This document shows, in pieces, positions 1 to 14,100 of a DNA stretch of 64,000 nt (position 1 is its first letter; each line of letters starts with the position of its first letter). The DNA comes from Aspergillus flavus. Taxonomy: Eukaryota; Ascomycota; Eurotiomycetes; Eurotiales; Aspergillaceae. The stretch lies in contig NC_092409.1 of NCBI RefSeq assembly GCF_009017415.1, forward strand, positions 4,526,001 to 4,590,000, written 5' to 3'. A program made the position numbers and the translations under genes. Under the pieces are notes generated by a model. The model was not told the origin of the DNA. It saw only the letters and a program-made list of their open reading frames with translations, and ran no database searches.

Positions 1-34
1 TTACAACGGAATCAATACTTATCATCCGTGGCAG

Positions 35-603
35 ACCAGCCTGGCTACCTCGACCTTGTCGTCAAGGTCTACCCCAACGGACCCATGTCTGAGCACCTGC
101 ACAGCATGAACGTCGACCAGCGTCTTTCCTTCAAGGGCCCTCTCCCCAAGTACCAGTGGGAGACTAACAAGCATGAGCACATTGCCCTGATTGCCGGTGG
201 TACCGGTATCACTCCCATGTACCAGCTCATCCGCCAGATCTTCAAGAACCCCGACGACAAGACCAAGGTTACCCTTGTGTACGGTAACGTCACCGAGGAT
301 GACATCCTCCTGAAGAAGGAGCTCCAGGATCTCGAGAACACCTACCCCCAGCGCTTCAAGGCTTTCTACCTCCTCGACAAGCCTCCCAAGGAGTGGACCG
401 GCGGCAAGGGCTACATCAACAAGGAGCTCCTGAAGACCGTCCTCCCCGAGCCCAAGGAGGAGAACCAGAAGATCTTTGTCTGCGGACCTCCTGGCCTCTA
501 CAACGCCGTTAGCGGTAACAAGGTCAGCCCTAAGGACCAGGGTGAGCTGTCTGGTATCCTGAAGGAGCTGGGCTACAACAAGGACCAGGTGTACAAGTTC
601 TAG
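35..603 (+). CDS. mcr1: Mitochondrial NADH-cytochrome b5 reductase (Mcr1), 3' part
   Basis: C-terminal part of an NADH-cytochrome b5 reductase, a flavoenzyme that passes electrons from NADH to cytochrome b5; the Mcr1 type sits in the mitochondrial outer membrane and intermembrane space. The gene enters from outside the window. Bases 1-34 read as the end of an intron (acceptor CAG at 32-34) and the exon opens in mid-codon, restoring Asp before [12 protein letters not shown]. Visible motifs are [13 protein letters not shown] (NADH-binding turn) and FVCGPPGLY (the CGPP nicotinamide site near the C-terminus). It ends with the KVYKF tail and TAG at 601-603. The N-terminal targeting segment and the FAD-binding RxYTP motif lie upstream and are not seen. 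The family call is firm; assignment to Mcr1 rather than the ER Cbr1 rests on the overall resemblance of this half. Confidence 0.93.
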
Positions 604-853
604 ATGGATAGTTGTTAGATTTAGAGATGAAGATATCAGTGTATTTTTGAATCTAAAGCATGTTCAATTAGGGATATCCCTTGGCAGGCAAACTAGTCCA
701 TACATACCAATGTATACACATCTAGACAAGTAATATAAACTTACCGCCATGAGAATAAATTTAGCTCTATAAAACCAAATAATCCATACTAGCAAAAGAA
801 GATAAATATATACATTCATCCAACCAACCCAATAAATAAATGAAAAAATATGT

Positions 854-1276
854 TTATTGATCCCTCGCCTCCAAACATCCCTCCACCATCCCATCCACCG
901 CCCTCTCTCTCACCTCCGCCGACAAAACCCCCTTCTCAACCAACATCCTCAACGCATCCCCCACCCAATTCTGACAATTCCAATCCAAATCCTCCCTGCC
1001 ATTCCTCACCGGCGTCGCCGACACCGCCCGCCGAATCGTCTCGGCGCCCACGCCCCCATCGATCTCCCCAACAGGTACCGTCTTGGCCAACTCGCTCCCA
1101 AACTCGTGTGGATCGAGATCCACGTCTTCTTGGAAGATGAAGAGACCTTGCGTGCCGACTACGTGCATCGTGCTGGTTGTGCCGGTCGCGAAGGTGAAGT
1201 GTAAGGCTGTGTGGCGGTATTCGGGGTAGTCGAGGGGGGAGCCCGTGTAGATTAGGATGGTGGTTTTTGTGGACAT
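854..1276 (-). CDS. Small uncharacterised protein, 140 aa
   Basis: Single-exon ORF of 140 residues starting at the ATG at 1276 and stopping at 854. It begins MSTKTTILIYTG, then has a hydrophobic beta-rich part (HTALHFTFATG, HVVGTQGLFIFQE), and near residue 100 the segment LDWNCQNWVGDALRML. A WNCQ-NWV-AL motif of this kind occurs in a family of small fungal proteins of unknown function, which I recall only loosely. No signal peptide, membrane segment or catalytic motif is evident. It converges on mcr1, with about 250 bp between the two stops. The opposite strand also carries open frames here, but only this frame gives a protein-like composition. Function unknown. Confidence 0.6.
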   Translation of the reverse strand: MSTKTTILIYTGSPLDYPEYRHTALHFTFATGTTSTMHVVGTQGLFIFQEDVDLDPHEFGSELAKTVPVGEIDGGVGAETIRRAVSATPVRNGREDLDWNCQNWVGDALRMLVEKGVLSAEVRERAVDGMVEGCLEARDQ

Positions 1277-1836
1277 TTTTGGTTTTTTGGTTTGGGTTGT
1301 GGTTAATTATAATTAAAGGTATTATAATTAGATTATTGTTATGGTATTGGGTGTTGGTTGTGTATTATATGGTTTTGGTGGTGAGGAAACCGAGAATGGA
1401 AAGTTGTTTGTGGTGGGGTTGTTGGTTTTTTTTATCTTGGGTTTATATATAAAGAAGAGTGTGATGGTGAGTGTTGTAGGGGTGGTTGGTTTGTTGGATT
1501 TATTGTATTGTGAGAGTGGTAGATGGTGCCAAGACTTGTTATCGTGTCTTGAACAATCTTAATTTACTTTTTGGAGTTGTTTTATGGTGTTGAGATTGGG
1601 TTGTTGGAGTGGGTATTTATTCCCTGTGGAGGTTATTCCTGGTGTTCCTGGCGTTTGGGTTGGATTATATCATTGTGTACTACTGTTCTTGCTATTCTAC
1701 TCTGAAATGGGTGATATATTCATCCATATCTTCATTTGTTTATCCCTATATCATCTAACCCGTAACCGTCACACATTATATACCCAGAAAATATAATAAC
1801 AAAAGAAGAAAAGAATCTGTATCTCCAGTCTTCAAT
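1277..1836. other. Intergenic, T/G-rich, promoter of the 140-aa ORF
   Basis: This stretch is the 5' side of the small ORF at 854-1276 and the 3' side of the S28 peptidase gene; both lie on the minus strand. On the plus strand it is strongly T/G-rich, so the minus strand is A/C-rich. Open frames on the plus strand (for example 1267-1452 and 1341-1562) are low-complexity by-products of this bias. No RNA gene or repeat was recognised. Confidence 0.6.
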
Positions 1837-3658
1837 TTACATCCACTTCCTCTGTACACCCTTAGGAGCATGCTCCGACCGCCAGCACGGGAGCCACTTC
1901 TTCAAGGCAAGACTGAACAACTTCCGCGACTTATCAGCCGGCTTGTAACTCAAGTCATAGTCAAAGCAATGCTCCGCCCTCGGAATGACATAGCCGAAGA
2001 GCACATTCTCAGGTGTCTCGACACCACACTTGGGGATATTGGTGGAGATCTGCACGCCCTTCGGCGCGAATGTCTCATTCGACAAGGGCGTCAACGTCCG
2101 CCAGGGATCGAACTCGCCCGCGCTCCAGAAGACATTGGAAGGACGGATGGTCCATCCGCCTGTTTCGGCGTTCGTCTCGTTCGCCTCCGGGTGCTCGGGG
2201 AGCAGGCCACTCTCCTTTGCGCCGGGGAACTGTCGGTAGCAAAGGGACTGCTGGTACTCCAGGGACTGGTACTTGGAGAGTAGGGAGTGAGGGCCCACGT
2301 TGTCGGCCTGGAGATAGCCCCATTCGGTGCAGTACTGCCAGGTCCAGCTGATGGTGTCGGGGTCGGTGAACTGCCCGCCCAGCTCACAGACGGTCTCGGT
2401 GGAATTGTTCTGGCCCTTGCAGTTGGAGTCGCCGTTACCGACCTGGCTGCCCCACTGGTTGATGAGGTACAGAAGCGGGGGCCAGGCGGCGAACTTCTCG
2501 GTCAGTTCCTTGACTCCGATTTTCCGGGCGATGCCGTTGGGGCTGGCTTCTTTGTCGAGGTAGCTGCAGAGCTGGGAGAGACTTTCTTCGCCGCCGTCGA
2601 CGCCGTAGCTCTGGAAGAGGTTGTAGATGCTTCCGAGCGCGGCGGTGAAGTCGCCGTTGGAGTTGTGGATGCCTTCTTTACCGAGGAAGAGTGTCTTGAT
2701 GGCGTCGGCGGCTTGGCCCTTCTTGTCGAGTTGGCTGTCGATGTAGTCGTTGATGGCCTTGAGGTCCTTGGCACAGCCGCCCAGTCCGTTCGCAACCATG
2801 CCGCGGTAGACTTGCTCGAAGTAGATGGTCATGTTGACCCAGGCTTCGACGGGCGCAGACATGGCGAACGAGGCGAAAATGGTGTCCGGGTACTCGTTGC
2901 GGGTGAAGGCCGCGCGCATGCCCGGGTATGAGCCACCGAGCATGATCCAGGGACTGGACTTGGGGCTCAAGTCTGTCCCGTTGAGAGTGAACTTCTCAGC
3001 GAAGTAAGGGAGGTCAGCCAGTGCCTGGCTGTTGGTGAGGTACTTGAAATGCTCGTTGGGGGTGCTAGTGTTGACAGGGAAGGGCAGAGAGTCACCATAG
3101 TAACTTCAATCGGACCGGAGGTTAGCGGTCAATCATGACAATGATGACTAGGGTAGGTGGCTCACCGATGCTCCCACACAAGGCCCAGCCCATTGAATTC
3201 CTTGAGGTACTCCGCGAAGAAGTTATCCGATCCGCCGAGATACGATTGCGCCACGGAGTAGGCATTGCCTTCACCGGCATCTAGTACAAAGACGGGGCCA
3301 CCGGGCTTGTAAAAGTCTGCTGAAACCCAGTAGCGGTTCTGATAGGTGCCCATAGATGGATCCTCATGGTCAATGGGGATCTGAACGCCGAGTTAGATTT
3401 TACCTCATATACTAGAAAGCTTGACTGGTAAAGACATACCGATATCCGCCGGGCAGGGACTTCTGAGCCAGAACCGCGCGAGATAGCGGTCTCTGCGATC
3501 TTCTCAGGATTGAACCTGGCGGTATGGCCATCGATACCTAATACCGAGGCGAGTTGGAGATTATTGGCCTTGATGCCGGGGAGAAAGCTTAGGGCAGCAG
3601 ACTGGCCCACCAGCAGTGTGAGGAGGGCCTTCGAAAATATATGCGTGAGGGACACCAT
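1837..3658 (-). CDS. Secreted serine peptidase, family S28 (Pro-Xaa carboxypeptidase / prolyl peptidase type)
   Basis: Secreted S28 serine peptidase of about 566 residues, a family that cleaves after proline and includes Aspergillus acid prolyl peptidases and lysosomal Pro-X carboxypeptidase. Exons (minus strand): 3658-3440, 3380-3166 and 3103-1837, with introns of 59 and 62 nt. The second junction rebuilds the family motif EHRYYGDS. The N-terminus (MVSLTHIFSKALLTLLVGQSAALSF) is a signal peptide. The catalytic triad is visible as Ser203 in LGGSYPGM, Asp477 in AGEFDPWRTL and His523 in RAEHCFD. NxS/T sites such as NMT and NST suggest glycosylation. The gene looks intact. It stands alone beside a long gene-poor stretch. 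Whether it acts as an endo- or exopeptidase cannot be told from sequence. Confidence 0.92.
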
Positions 3659-6600
3659 TGTGATCAAGAACCCCGGCGAAGACTCGCTATGGCGCTTTTG
3701 GATCTTTAGCTTACAAGATCTCGCCGAGGGCGAACTCACTTACTTATAGCTTATCGGCCGCAGCTGGGCCTATGCATCTCGTTCCCTGTTAGTTCCTCAT
3801 TCAGCGCGGAGAATATGACTAGCGTCCATTTTCATGTCATGCTAATTGATACTACCCTGCACGGAAGAGAAATTGCCTGAACAGTGATCGGCGCGAGGCT
3901 TATATTGACACTGGGCCCACGTAGTGCGAGTGTCCATTGTGGAACGAATTACCATCTTCGTTCCCAAGAATGGACCAGTCATACGGTGCTCGTTCACGCG
4001 GTGGGGCATCAGTAGTGTGAGATGGTCAGTTGAGCGAGAGTTGGGACTGTTGACCAGACCGCCTCTGAGCCTCACGCATGCACAAGGCTGTGATATCGGA
4101 TTTCCCTAAAGCAGATGTGATTGACTCAGCCCAGTCCATGAGATGCATGGCCTGGGGCCAAAAGAGCCTTTTCTTTAGCCCGATTACTGGCGTAGAATGA
4201 GAAGAATCTGCCTGATGTTGGCGAACAGTTTCCAGGGTCCAGTACCTGCCGATCTCTTGACAAATTCGGGCAATTAATATCATTGTAACGTTGTTATCGG
4301 AATTGACTTAATCAAGCTTGATGGGTCGTCACTAAATCGTATTTAGTTAGCCCTAATATACTTGCTGGTGCATACTAAGACACGGCTTGTTCGGAATCCC
4401 ATCTTATCCGAATGAAGCCTTGTGTAAATGTCAATATACCATCTCAAATCCAAGTCCATGCTCACCACCCCCGTGCTGGGAAATGAGATCGACATGAAGG
4501 ATGTCGTGGGGGCCATGCTGGGTTTATTTTTAATTCTGACTGTACACCATCCAGCGAGGCTGTTCAGCGAGTCCCCAAACGTATCTTCCGAGTCCCCTCA
4601 CTAAAAGACTTGGCAGTTGAACCCGCCCAATCGAACGGGGATACTCCACAATAATCCGAGAGAAAAAAAAGCTCCTCAGGGTTCGGGGCAGAGCCGGAGT
4701 CCGAGTCCATTGCTCAGCAAATCATCGATGCTCTCTCCTTCCCCACAATGCAAATGTCGGTCTTTGGAAACAGTACTCCGTATGGCGTACTGACAACGGA
4801 CATTATCTGCATCGAGCTGAGCTCAGAGAGCTTAGTATGGGATGACATGGACGGCTATGATTTGTCTTCCAGTTGCGCACAGCCTCCACGAGGTTTTCTC
4901 TTAGCTTATGCTTTTCTCTTATTGGGCACGTGTCAGTGAAAGTGGAATTCCCTTTGCTGTTGACATCTCTTCAAGGATAGTGACTGGATGCTTGATGTTG
5001 CCCAGAGGATGATGTCCAACCTATCCGTGCAGGAATCTAAAGTTATCCTGTGTAGCTGGGATAGTGTATCTTTAACTCTCATAATCATCGCGCGTATTTT
5101 AAGGTATTACCCGCTGATTTCTCATTTGTGGTATATCTCACAAAGGATTCACGGCGAATGAGCTCAAGGAGAATTGTATCTTATGTGGGAAAGTCTTGCT
5201 TAAGCTGCCGTCGCGCTCACTAAAGGGTCTATGTTGACCAGATAACGCCCCGTTTTTCTCAAGGCATACCCGGTACCTTCAGTCTTTCGAGCAGGGGGAA
5301 AGTTACGCACAATGCTTCTAGAACTTCTGAGTTGTAAGCCTTGCGCCGATCGTGACGATCTGGTCCACTTCCAACCCCGTGTCTTCAAGTAAGAATGATA
5401 CTGTTCAGAGTCTCTCGTTCAATATCGAGCCAAATGACGACTTGACTGTTCATGCCTCCACAGGGACTGCTTTGGTGGGACACCAGGTTCCCAGCCTGCG
5501 AAGGTAAGGTAACTGCTGACTGTGGACGGCCTTTGAGTTAGGGTATCATGGCCCGCAGTCTATGGAGAGTAGACAACCTTCTCAGCCTCCCAACACCCTT
5601 TTGCTGCGTTTGTGCTTGTGCGGCTTATTGGAAGTAATGCTATGATTGGAGTAGATTGTCGGAGATCAGTCCATATGATACTCCATTATTGAGGAAAAGT
5701 TTGTTATCTCGCTTTTACTACCTGGGCTGCTAGACGAGTCCTTTTGCACGTATAATCCTGCGGAGAATGAAAACGCTCGTGGTACAGACACAACTAACAA
5801 TATCCTCTGTTTTGTGATAGGTGAATAATCTTTGTCCATTTGGGAAAATCCATTTCTATATGTGATTCTCTCTCTCCCAAGAAGGCTTTTATCTCTTCTA
5901 TCTCATATCCGATTTACTTCATAGTCTCTGTACGGAAGGAACTTCTGTCAGTTCACAAGGTAGTAATATCTATATTAGCCTGACACCATGACTTCTCGGA
6001 TTAACTAACTGTGTAGACCTTCAACTCGTAGGTAAAATACAGGGAAATGCATAAAGAAGCAACAAGAATAAGATTGTAATAATACCACCCTACCGCTGTT
6101 CCCTTGACCCCTGGTTGGGACCATTCAGGACAGTCCGGAATGCCTGTCAGATCGTGATCGTCGCTGTCAGGAAAAAGGCGTGCCGCTACACCGGGCAAGA
6201 ACCATATTAACGGATATCTCAGTTCACCATCATCTCCGTCAGGTGGGTAGTAAGTATCTCAAACTCCAGCAGCTCGTCTGCTTTGTCCTTAGACGTCTTT
6301 TCCTGTGTCTCCTTATCGGGACCGGGGGGCACGGTCCGGGCGTTTTCCTGCAAACATATCGGGTCCTTTCGATTCGCCGAGCAATCATAATGCCGTCTCT
6401 TGTCTCAGATGTCTTGGGATTTCTGCCCAACTGCTTGGTCTGCTGTGCCACACTGAATATGTGCACATAATGACATTAACACTGGAGGTTCAACCCAGCT
6501 GAGTTGACAAGGTAGCTCATTACCAAGCCCATGATCCTGTCTCTATACACCTTAAATGTACGGACAATATTAGCTCTCATAGGTGGGTTCTTGTCCTGGA

Positions 6601-8989
6601 TGCCTTCCTCATCGCTGCTGATGATATGCACCTTTTGAAGCAGAGACGCTTACTACAAAGACACGTTCTTTGTGGACGGCGAGTAGAGTTAACAGGTCGC
6701 CATCCCATGTTGGTGAACACAAGATGCGCATGCCCCAAAGTGAATGTTTAGCGCAACGACACAATACTTGGAGTAATTGGCCCGGATTTGACATCATCCA
6801 AGTATAGCATGGGTAGCTGCTCTTTATCTTTGGGGCCTTCCCTTCATGTCGGGACAGCCTCAGTAGGTAAGTGGTGTCGTCCTTTAAGTGCTCAGCCACT
6901 TTCAACGTATAGCATATAGTACACGCTGTCTCGAAATACAGGTGTGCAGACCATGATGGTATGCCAAAGGACCCCCAACACCATCACGACACCCCGCATC
7001 CATTTTGAACCCTCGGATACAAATCCCATGGGGCCGGAATATCTGATCGATACACCAGATAGTCCTGTAACCAACCTTCAGTGGGCTTATTCTGCCATTG
7101 TGGGAACATGAGTATCAGAAGCTTTGATAAGCTTAGAGCCGTCAACAAACTAAAAAAAACGGTGTCCTCGGCTTTGGCCTTAAAGTAACAGGCTGTTATA
7201 CGCTAACCCAGCTGATTGAGCCAACCCTAGTTGGTGCCATTGTTGAAGCGACACCCACGACTCTAGAATCTAGGGTAGGAGAAATCCACTTTGGTGCAAA
7301 AGGTATGTCGGAGATATCGTGTTTCTCATTCACATTGAACGGACGACTTGCCTCTCTGCCAGATTAATACAAAATCATCGCCAGAATTAATACTTATTAT
7401 AATAGAGAAGACAGCTATTAGTCGAATGGACTTCTACTAAGCCACGTTCAATCATGACACTTTCAGTGAATGTCCGAGGTGTTTTAGGTGATCGGGGAGG
7501 TTGTCAAGGCTGTCTCGGTACTTACTGTCGCCAAAACGGGTGTAATCGAAAGGCCATGACCTCGTCGAGAGGGTAAATGATGTCCATGGCATTGGGTGGC
7601 TAATTGACTTATTGATAGCCGGATCAGGGCTTCTGATGATCAGATTTTGGTCAAGGGAGATAGGCATGCTGTACCCCTGATCTTGAAGAAGGCAGTCTGG
7701 ATAGATACATCCGTCTTCACGATGCGGGAGCTTCGCAGGAGAAAAGCCCCAAGCAAGGGTCACCATCAGTATTCTGTTTGATATCGACGTATAGAAAGCA
7801 TATAACCGAGTCAACTGCGTTCAAGGTCCACGCCTGCGACCAATTGGCCAGTTGTAGCAACGAAGACCTAATAATCTCATACCGAGCACGATCTAAGACG
7901 GGCAGCCAACTAGTATCATTGAGTTTCGTTTTTGGCTCAGGCCACTTGCTGTCAATCGGATTCCATAGGTCCCGAACAAGAACCAGTAACCTTGTCCAAG
8001 CCCCGCGATCACCCCCTGCCGACCCGCGTCGATTGGCTCGTCATATAGACGTTTCCGGACTGTATGGGTTTGCAAAGTAGTGGAACCAAATCTTTACCAA
8101 TCGGCGGTGTTGGATCTAAGGAATCCGGCATGCTTGTTGTGGCTTGCTAAGAAAGAACAATACAAACAGTTGTGAGCCACACCAGGCCGCTCCATTAAAA
8201 CAAGAGTGAATGTTGTTCGCGGTATAAGACGCCCTATAGGCATGTATGATTGTATGTAGCCCTCATTGTATGAGGCTATGCGGGAAGGGGGGAAATGCAA
8301 GATATAGATCGTCAGAAAACGAATGCTGCAGGGAGTCTAGCCCACAATCCAATACCTTCCATGATCTAGGGTTATTCCCTTGACCTCTCGTGCTACTAGA
8401 CTATTAACTGTGAATCTATGAATACCAGCATTAACCTATCCTTCTATAATATCTTTCCCTGGAGCTATGACAATACCTTTAATAGTACGGATGAGGACTA
8501 CATATCGATTGGATGCAGAAAAACAGGAAAAAATGAGATTGAAGCGAATCTACCAAACGAGCATTCTTTGGAGAATAAATGTTAGACACCCGAATCACCT
8601 CACTTCTTTCTCCGTTGGTATTGTCAGTGAATATCATGACACTAACTTTCTGGGGCACCTGGGCTAGAGACATTGTGCTTACAGGTCCGGATTCTTTTGA
8701 ATAAACTAATGTAGGGCTAACGATGGCTGTGAAAGTCTTACAGTTCCAGCTATCGGTCGTGCTGGGCAAAAGAGGAATTGTTGATTGACATGCTAGATCT
8801 AGATGAAAAGCCCGGGGAGAAAGTAAACGGCAGATCAACATGTGGATTCAACTACAGAATACGAGGCTTCTACATAGTAGATCCATGCTGATCCCTGTTT
8901 GTTCCTCATGCATTGCAGCATTCTGTTCACTATCTGGTCCCGGGAAATAGTATCTATTTCATTTTTATGCATTGTATTGTTATCTTGGT
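3659..8989. other. Gene-poor stretch without an intact gene
   Basis: About 5.3 kb upstream of the S28 gene in which I find no intact coding region. The first few hundred bases are the promoter of that gene. Elsewhere open frames are short, out of step with each other and not recognisable. One stretch on the minus strand, roughly 8030-7790, stays open for about 80 codons with ordinary amino-acid composition (it contains DLWNPIDSKWPEP and RARYEIIRSSLLQLANW) and may be a remnant of an unidentified gene. One TACTCCGTA 9-mer lies at 4774-4782. The whole stretch looks like the graveyard of an accessory locus. Confidence 0.5.
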
Positions 8990-9215
8990 TACTGTATTAG
9001 GTGGGTTTGCCAATAATCTGGGCTCTTTGTGCTTCATGCGAGGCCTGCGTGGCATTGGAGGCGGGTTGATAATCCCAAACATCGTCGCCTCTCTAGGATT
9101 TACGCTTCCACCAGGCAAATATCATCGAAGGGTTAGGTATCTTAAATGTGTTGTATACACTACTCACAGCAGTAGGTAAGGTTCTAGGTATCCCCGGTGA
9201 GTGTCTGGTGCCTTT
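8990..9215 (+). pseudogene. Scrap of an MFS drug/H+ antiporter-type transporter
   Basis: A short open segment reads GGFANNLGSLCFMRGL then RGIGGGLIIPNIVASLGFTLPPGK. This matches the transmembrane 3-4 region and the R-x-GxGxA/G-type motif of 14-spanner MFS transporters (typically GFANNLxxLxxxRALQGIGAAxxxPNAVAxLGRxYPPG). After about 9135 the resemblance continues in another frame (NVLYTLLTAVGKVLGIPG, like the start of the next helix), so at least one frameshift is present. No further transporter sequence was found on either side. It is a decayed fragment and not a short gene. Confidence 0.6.
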
Positions 9216-9699
9216 ATGGAATTGCGATCGCGTGACCAGCCTGGATATAAAGTTATAGGAGTTTAACAATAAGAAAAGAATAATACTATATGGAAAGATT
9301 GTGAGAAAGTATTGATGGTTCAGAGTCAGAGGGAAGACCTGATTTGGCTTCGGATATCTTGGAAACCATACCACACTTAAAGTCATAGAGTCAACCTACC
9401 AGAAGGCATCGAATGCTATTCGCTTGTTTCCGATTGGGAGCAAATCTAGTACACTATGCTCTGAAATGTTCATATATTGAATTGCTTTTTTAACGACTTA
9501 AATAGTCGTATCTAGCCTACAACATGGGAGACCTCGGCTGCCACCCCGTCCTTGACGGCGATGCCCGAGAGCCTCTGGTGAATATATCGCCCTCTCGCTA
9601 AATACCAATTTAACTAGGTTTAATGCTTTTATTTCACGGGTAAAAAGTGTCGTTAATGAAACAAATGTTTAAATCACCAGAGTCACAATGGCATTGCTC

Positions 9700-11116
<1,417 letters not shown>

Positions 11117-14100
11117 TGCCTGCATAAATCATAACATTACCCAGCCAAGATATATACTCCGTACGCAAGGTTTAATGTATATTGAAGACTAGTATAAGCT
11201 AGTACTTGAAGCTAAAGACCCTGATCCGAACAAGCCCTGGATAGTCCGACGGGCCGAACCGATCCACCGAATCAGAACTTCCCATGGCACCGTTGGCACT
11301 TGGCAGCAGCAAAAGAAAACTGGTTTTTGTCGGATATTGAAACAAGGAAATTTAAACCTCATCTGAAACAGTAAAGCATTTATTAGTAGCTACTGTGTAT
11401 TCATCTCGTCTTGCTGTTCGCTTGTTTTACTGCCTAGGGCATATTTGTCCACCCCGCCCTTGCATGGCTCGTAGCCAAGCTTGAGTTACCTAATCTCTGA
11501 GTGGACTAAAAGACGATCAGCACGAAGTGTTTTTTGTACTTGTTTTTTATTCTTTTCATGTACCAAAACCATCGTGCAACGCAACCAGCCGCGCATATCA
11601 TTCTATGCCTATGTCTATATATTAAGTCAAATTTTTGTTTGCTCGTGGATCCTAAGTTCCTATGACCATTAGTTCTGCCCTCAGCTCAGTCTAGCTGGGG
11701 AGTTTTTAGCGACTTCCTGAAAGTAGAAGTACTGAACATGCAGATCTATTATAAAGCACGTGATATTTAACCTGAATAGGAAAGTAAGTATCCAAACTCA
11801 TCATTGTCTTATTCTTCTCAGTAAGTAATCAAAGCGACAGTCGCGTCTCTATCAACTCTGCCTTTTTATATTACATAGAGCCAAAGCAGGCCAGATGCTC
11901 AGAACATCTCCGAAAAGGAAAGCAATCAACAAAGCAATTCCTGTATCAACACCCCACAGTACCAGACCTGTTAGCTTACTGTCTCAGCCGCCAAGGCGAA
12001 TATACTCCGTAGGGTCTTTCCTCCTCTGATTAACGCGGAATACAGGCCAGGTGTAGGTTTGCTGTGGGGGCACGGAGCTGAGTTCTTTCTTTCAAGTTAT
12101 TAGCTATACTTCGTATAGAGCATGGTGTTCACATTATCGATCTTTTTACACATCGTAATTCCATTCAAGATATGCTTTGGCACTGTGGTCATTTTCACAA
12201 GGCTTGAACAAGAAGGGACTATATAAAATTTTGTTCTTGCACTATTACTGGAAAGCTGTGACCAACAATATATGTCTATTACGTAAAACAATTGACGGGG
12301 CTTCCAGAACCCTAAACGTTGGCGTGCGGTGGGTACCTTAGTACCTTGGATCGCTTTGTCGAGGTTTTCTAGTATGAGAAAGTGTATATCACCCGGAAGG
12401 GATGTATAACTCTATAATTTGGTTAATGTTAGCCCTTCCTAGATGATGGTAGTTGCTGGGATCGAGTTGCTGATTTACTTCTATACTCTGTAAGTGGGTT
12501 GCAGTACTTTATCACTGGGTGGATTACCTTTTGGTCTTCATGGTACGGAGTATGAGGCTTGGGTATTTGTGGAGTTTGGGTGAATTGATTAGATGGGCAG
12601 ACTGAGAATTAATCTGAGCCATTGAAGGCGTATCATGTCTCGAGGTGATTAAACTTCTCTAATTTACAAACTGTATCTTAGTGTTTATTGAATGCTTGCC
12701 ACTGTAGGTACTTGAGTAGCATTGTGACTGATTGCAGCTTAAGTGGAAGCGGCTCAAACTATACCTGAACTTCAAAGCGAGGTAGACAGTATGGCTGATA
12801 GTGCCTTGGCCCATACGGTCCAAATCCTTGTATCAGACAAGGGCTCATAACGATATATCTCTTTCAGTGAGTTCCTCTTACGATTATTGATTTGCTTATG
12901 CGATTTAAGGAGACTAATTTTGAGTACTAGCTGCCCCTGGTCATAAAGTCGAGGTGCTGACAAGGTAATGCATACCTTACCCACTATACAACATGACCAG
13001 CCTTTGTCCAAGCCACGAATCGTGGAGGCCACGACAGAGACGCTCAGATCATGGCTGATATCTATCGCTCTGACGCATAAAACCCGAAGCTCCATTATTG
13101 GGTATGTCCACAAGAAGTGGAGACCATGGCACAGACAAAAAGGGTATGCAGAGATTGCGAACAAGGCCGTAGTACTATGGCTTGTTTGATTAAACAGTGT
13201 TTGATGTCAATGCCTTTGCTGGATTATACATAGACTTGTCTAATAGATGCTAATGGCCCATCAGGACTCTGGAAATGACTTTAGCGATCTTCCGTCTACA
13301 CGGTCTGCTATTGATCGAATCGTAAAAATAGATACTAGTGGGGTTTCTCTGAATCTGCATTGTTGCTTACGCCGGGGCTGTAACCGCCCACTAACAACAG
13401 CAGGAAGCTATCGCTACTTAAAATTGGCATGACCATAGCGCTGTGCCCAGACAAGGGAAAATTGTTCATTCGAAATATTCATAAAAGAGACGAAAAGTTT
13501 AGAGGAAAGAGGTACAATCATAAGGGAAGTATTTAGATGAGCACTGGAAAACAAATTAGAAAATCAGCAGCCAAAAAAGTGGCTACCCTGCAGACCCCGA
13601 TTTGTGCCAGAGGGTTGTAGGAAGCCCGGGACATGGGGGGAAAAAGGAGGGTAGACCGCCATTTGATTGGGAGTGCCCGCTGGGGTGAAGGCGAAAAGTA
13701 AGCGGCCAAGGTGAGTCGAGACCCGCGCATGCCGCTGAGCCATTATGTCATGTTGGTTAGCGACCGCTGTGGCGACTGCGCCATTTGTTTACCCCCCCCA
13801 AAAGACTGTGAGGGCGTGAAGCGGATAGCGATGGCCTTTTGTTTCTACGTACAGAGCAGAAGGTACTAGGATATATGATGTTGGTCTTGAGACTGTAGTC
13901 CACATATGAAAATCACAGGTTCCAGGATTGCAAAATCAGCTAGATTCGTTGAGAGGCACAGTAGGTCCCTCCAAATCAGGCAGAACCTTTCGTCAGTGTT
14001 GCGTGGGCGAATGCGCCTGTCCAGCGGAACCTTTTGCGTTTGAGTTCATGTATCTGCTACTTGTGAAGTGTGCGTTTCTGATTTAAATTAACCGATTCGA

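Noticed and set aside
2287..2931. Plus-strand 214-codon open frame opposite the S28 peptidase
   Set aside because: It is antisense to a confirmed coding exon with full catalytic motifs; its Val/Gly/Ala-rich translation is a by-product of GC-rich codon bias.
12104..12118. loxP-like palindrome CTATAC-TTC-GTATAG
   Set aside because: Only 6-bp arms with no 8-bp spacer or 13-bp arms and no recombinase nearby; a chance palindrome.
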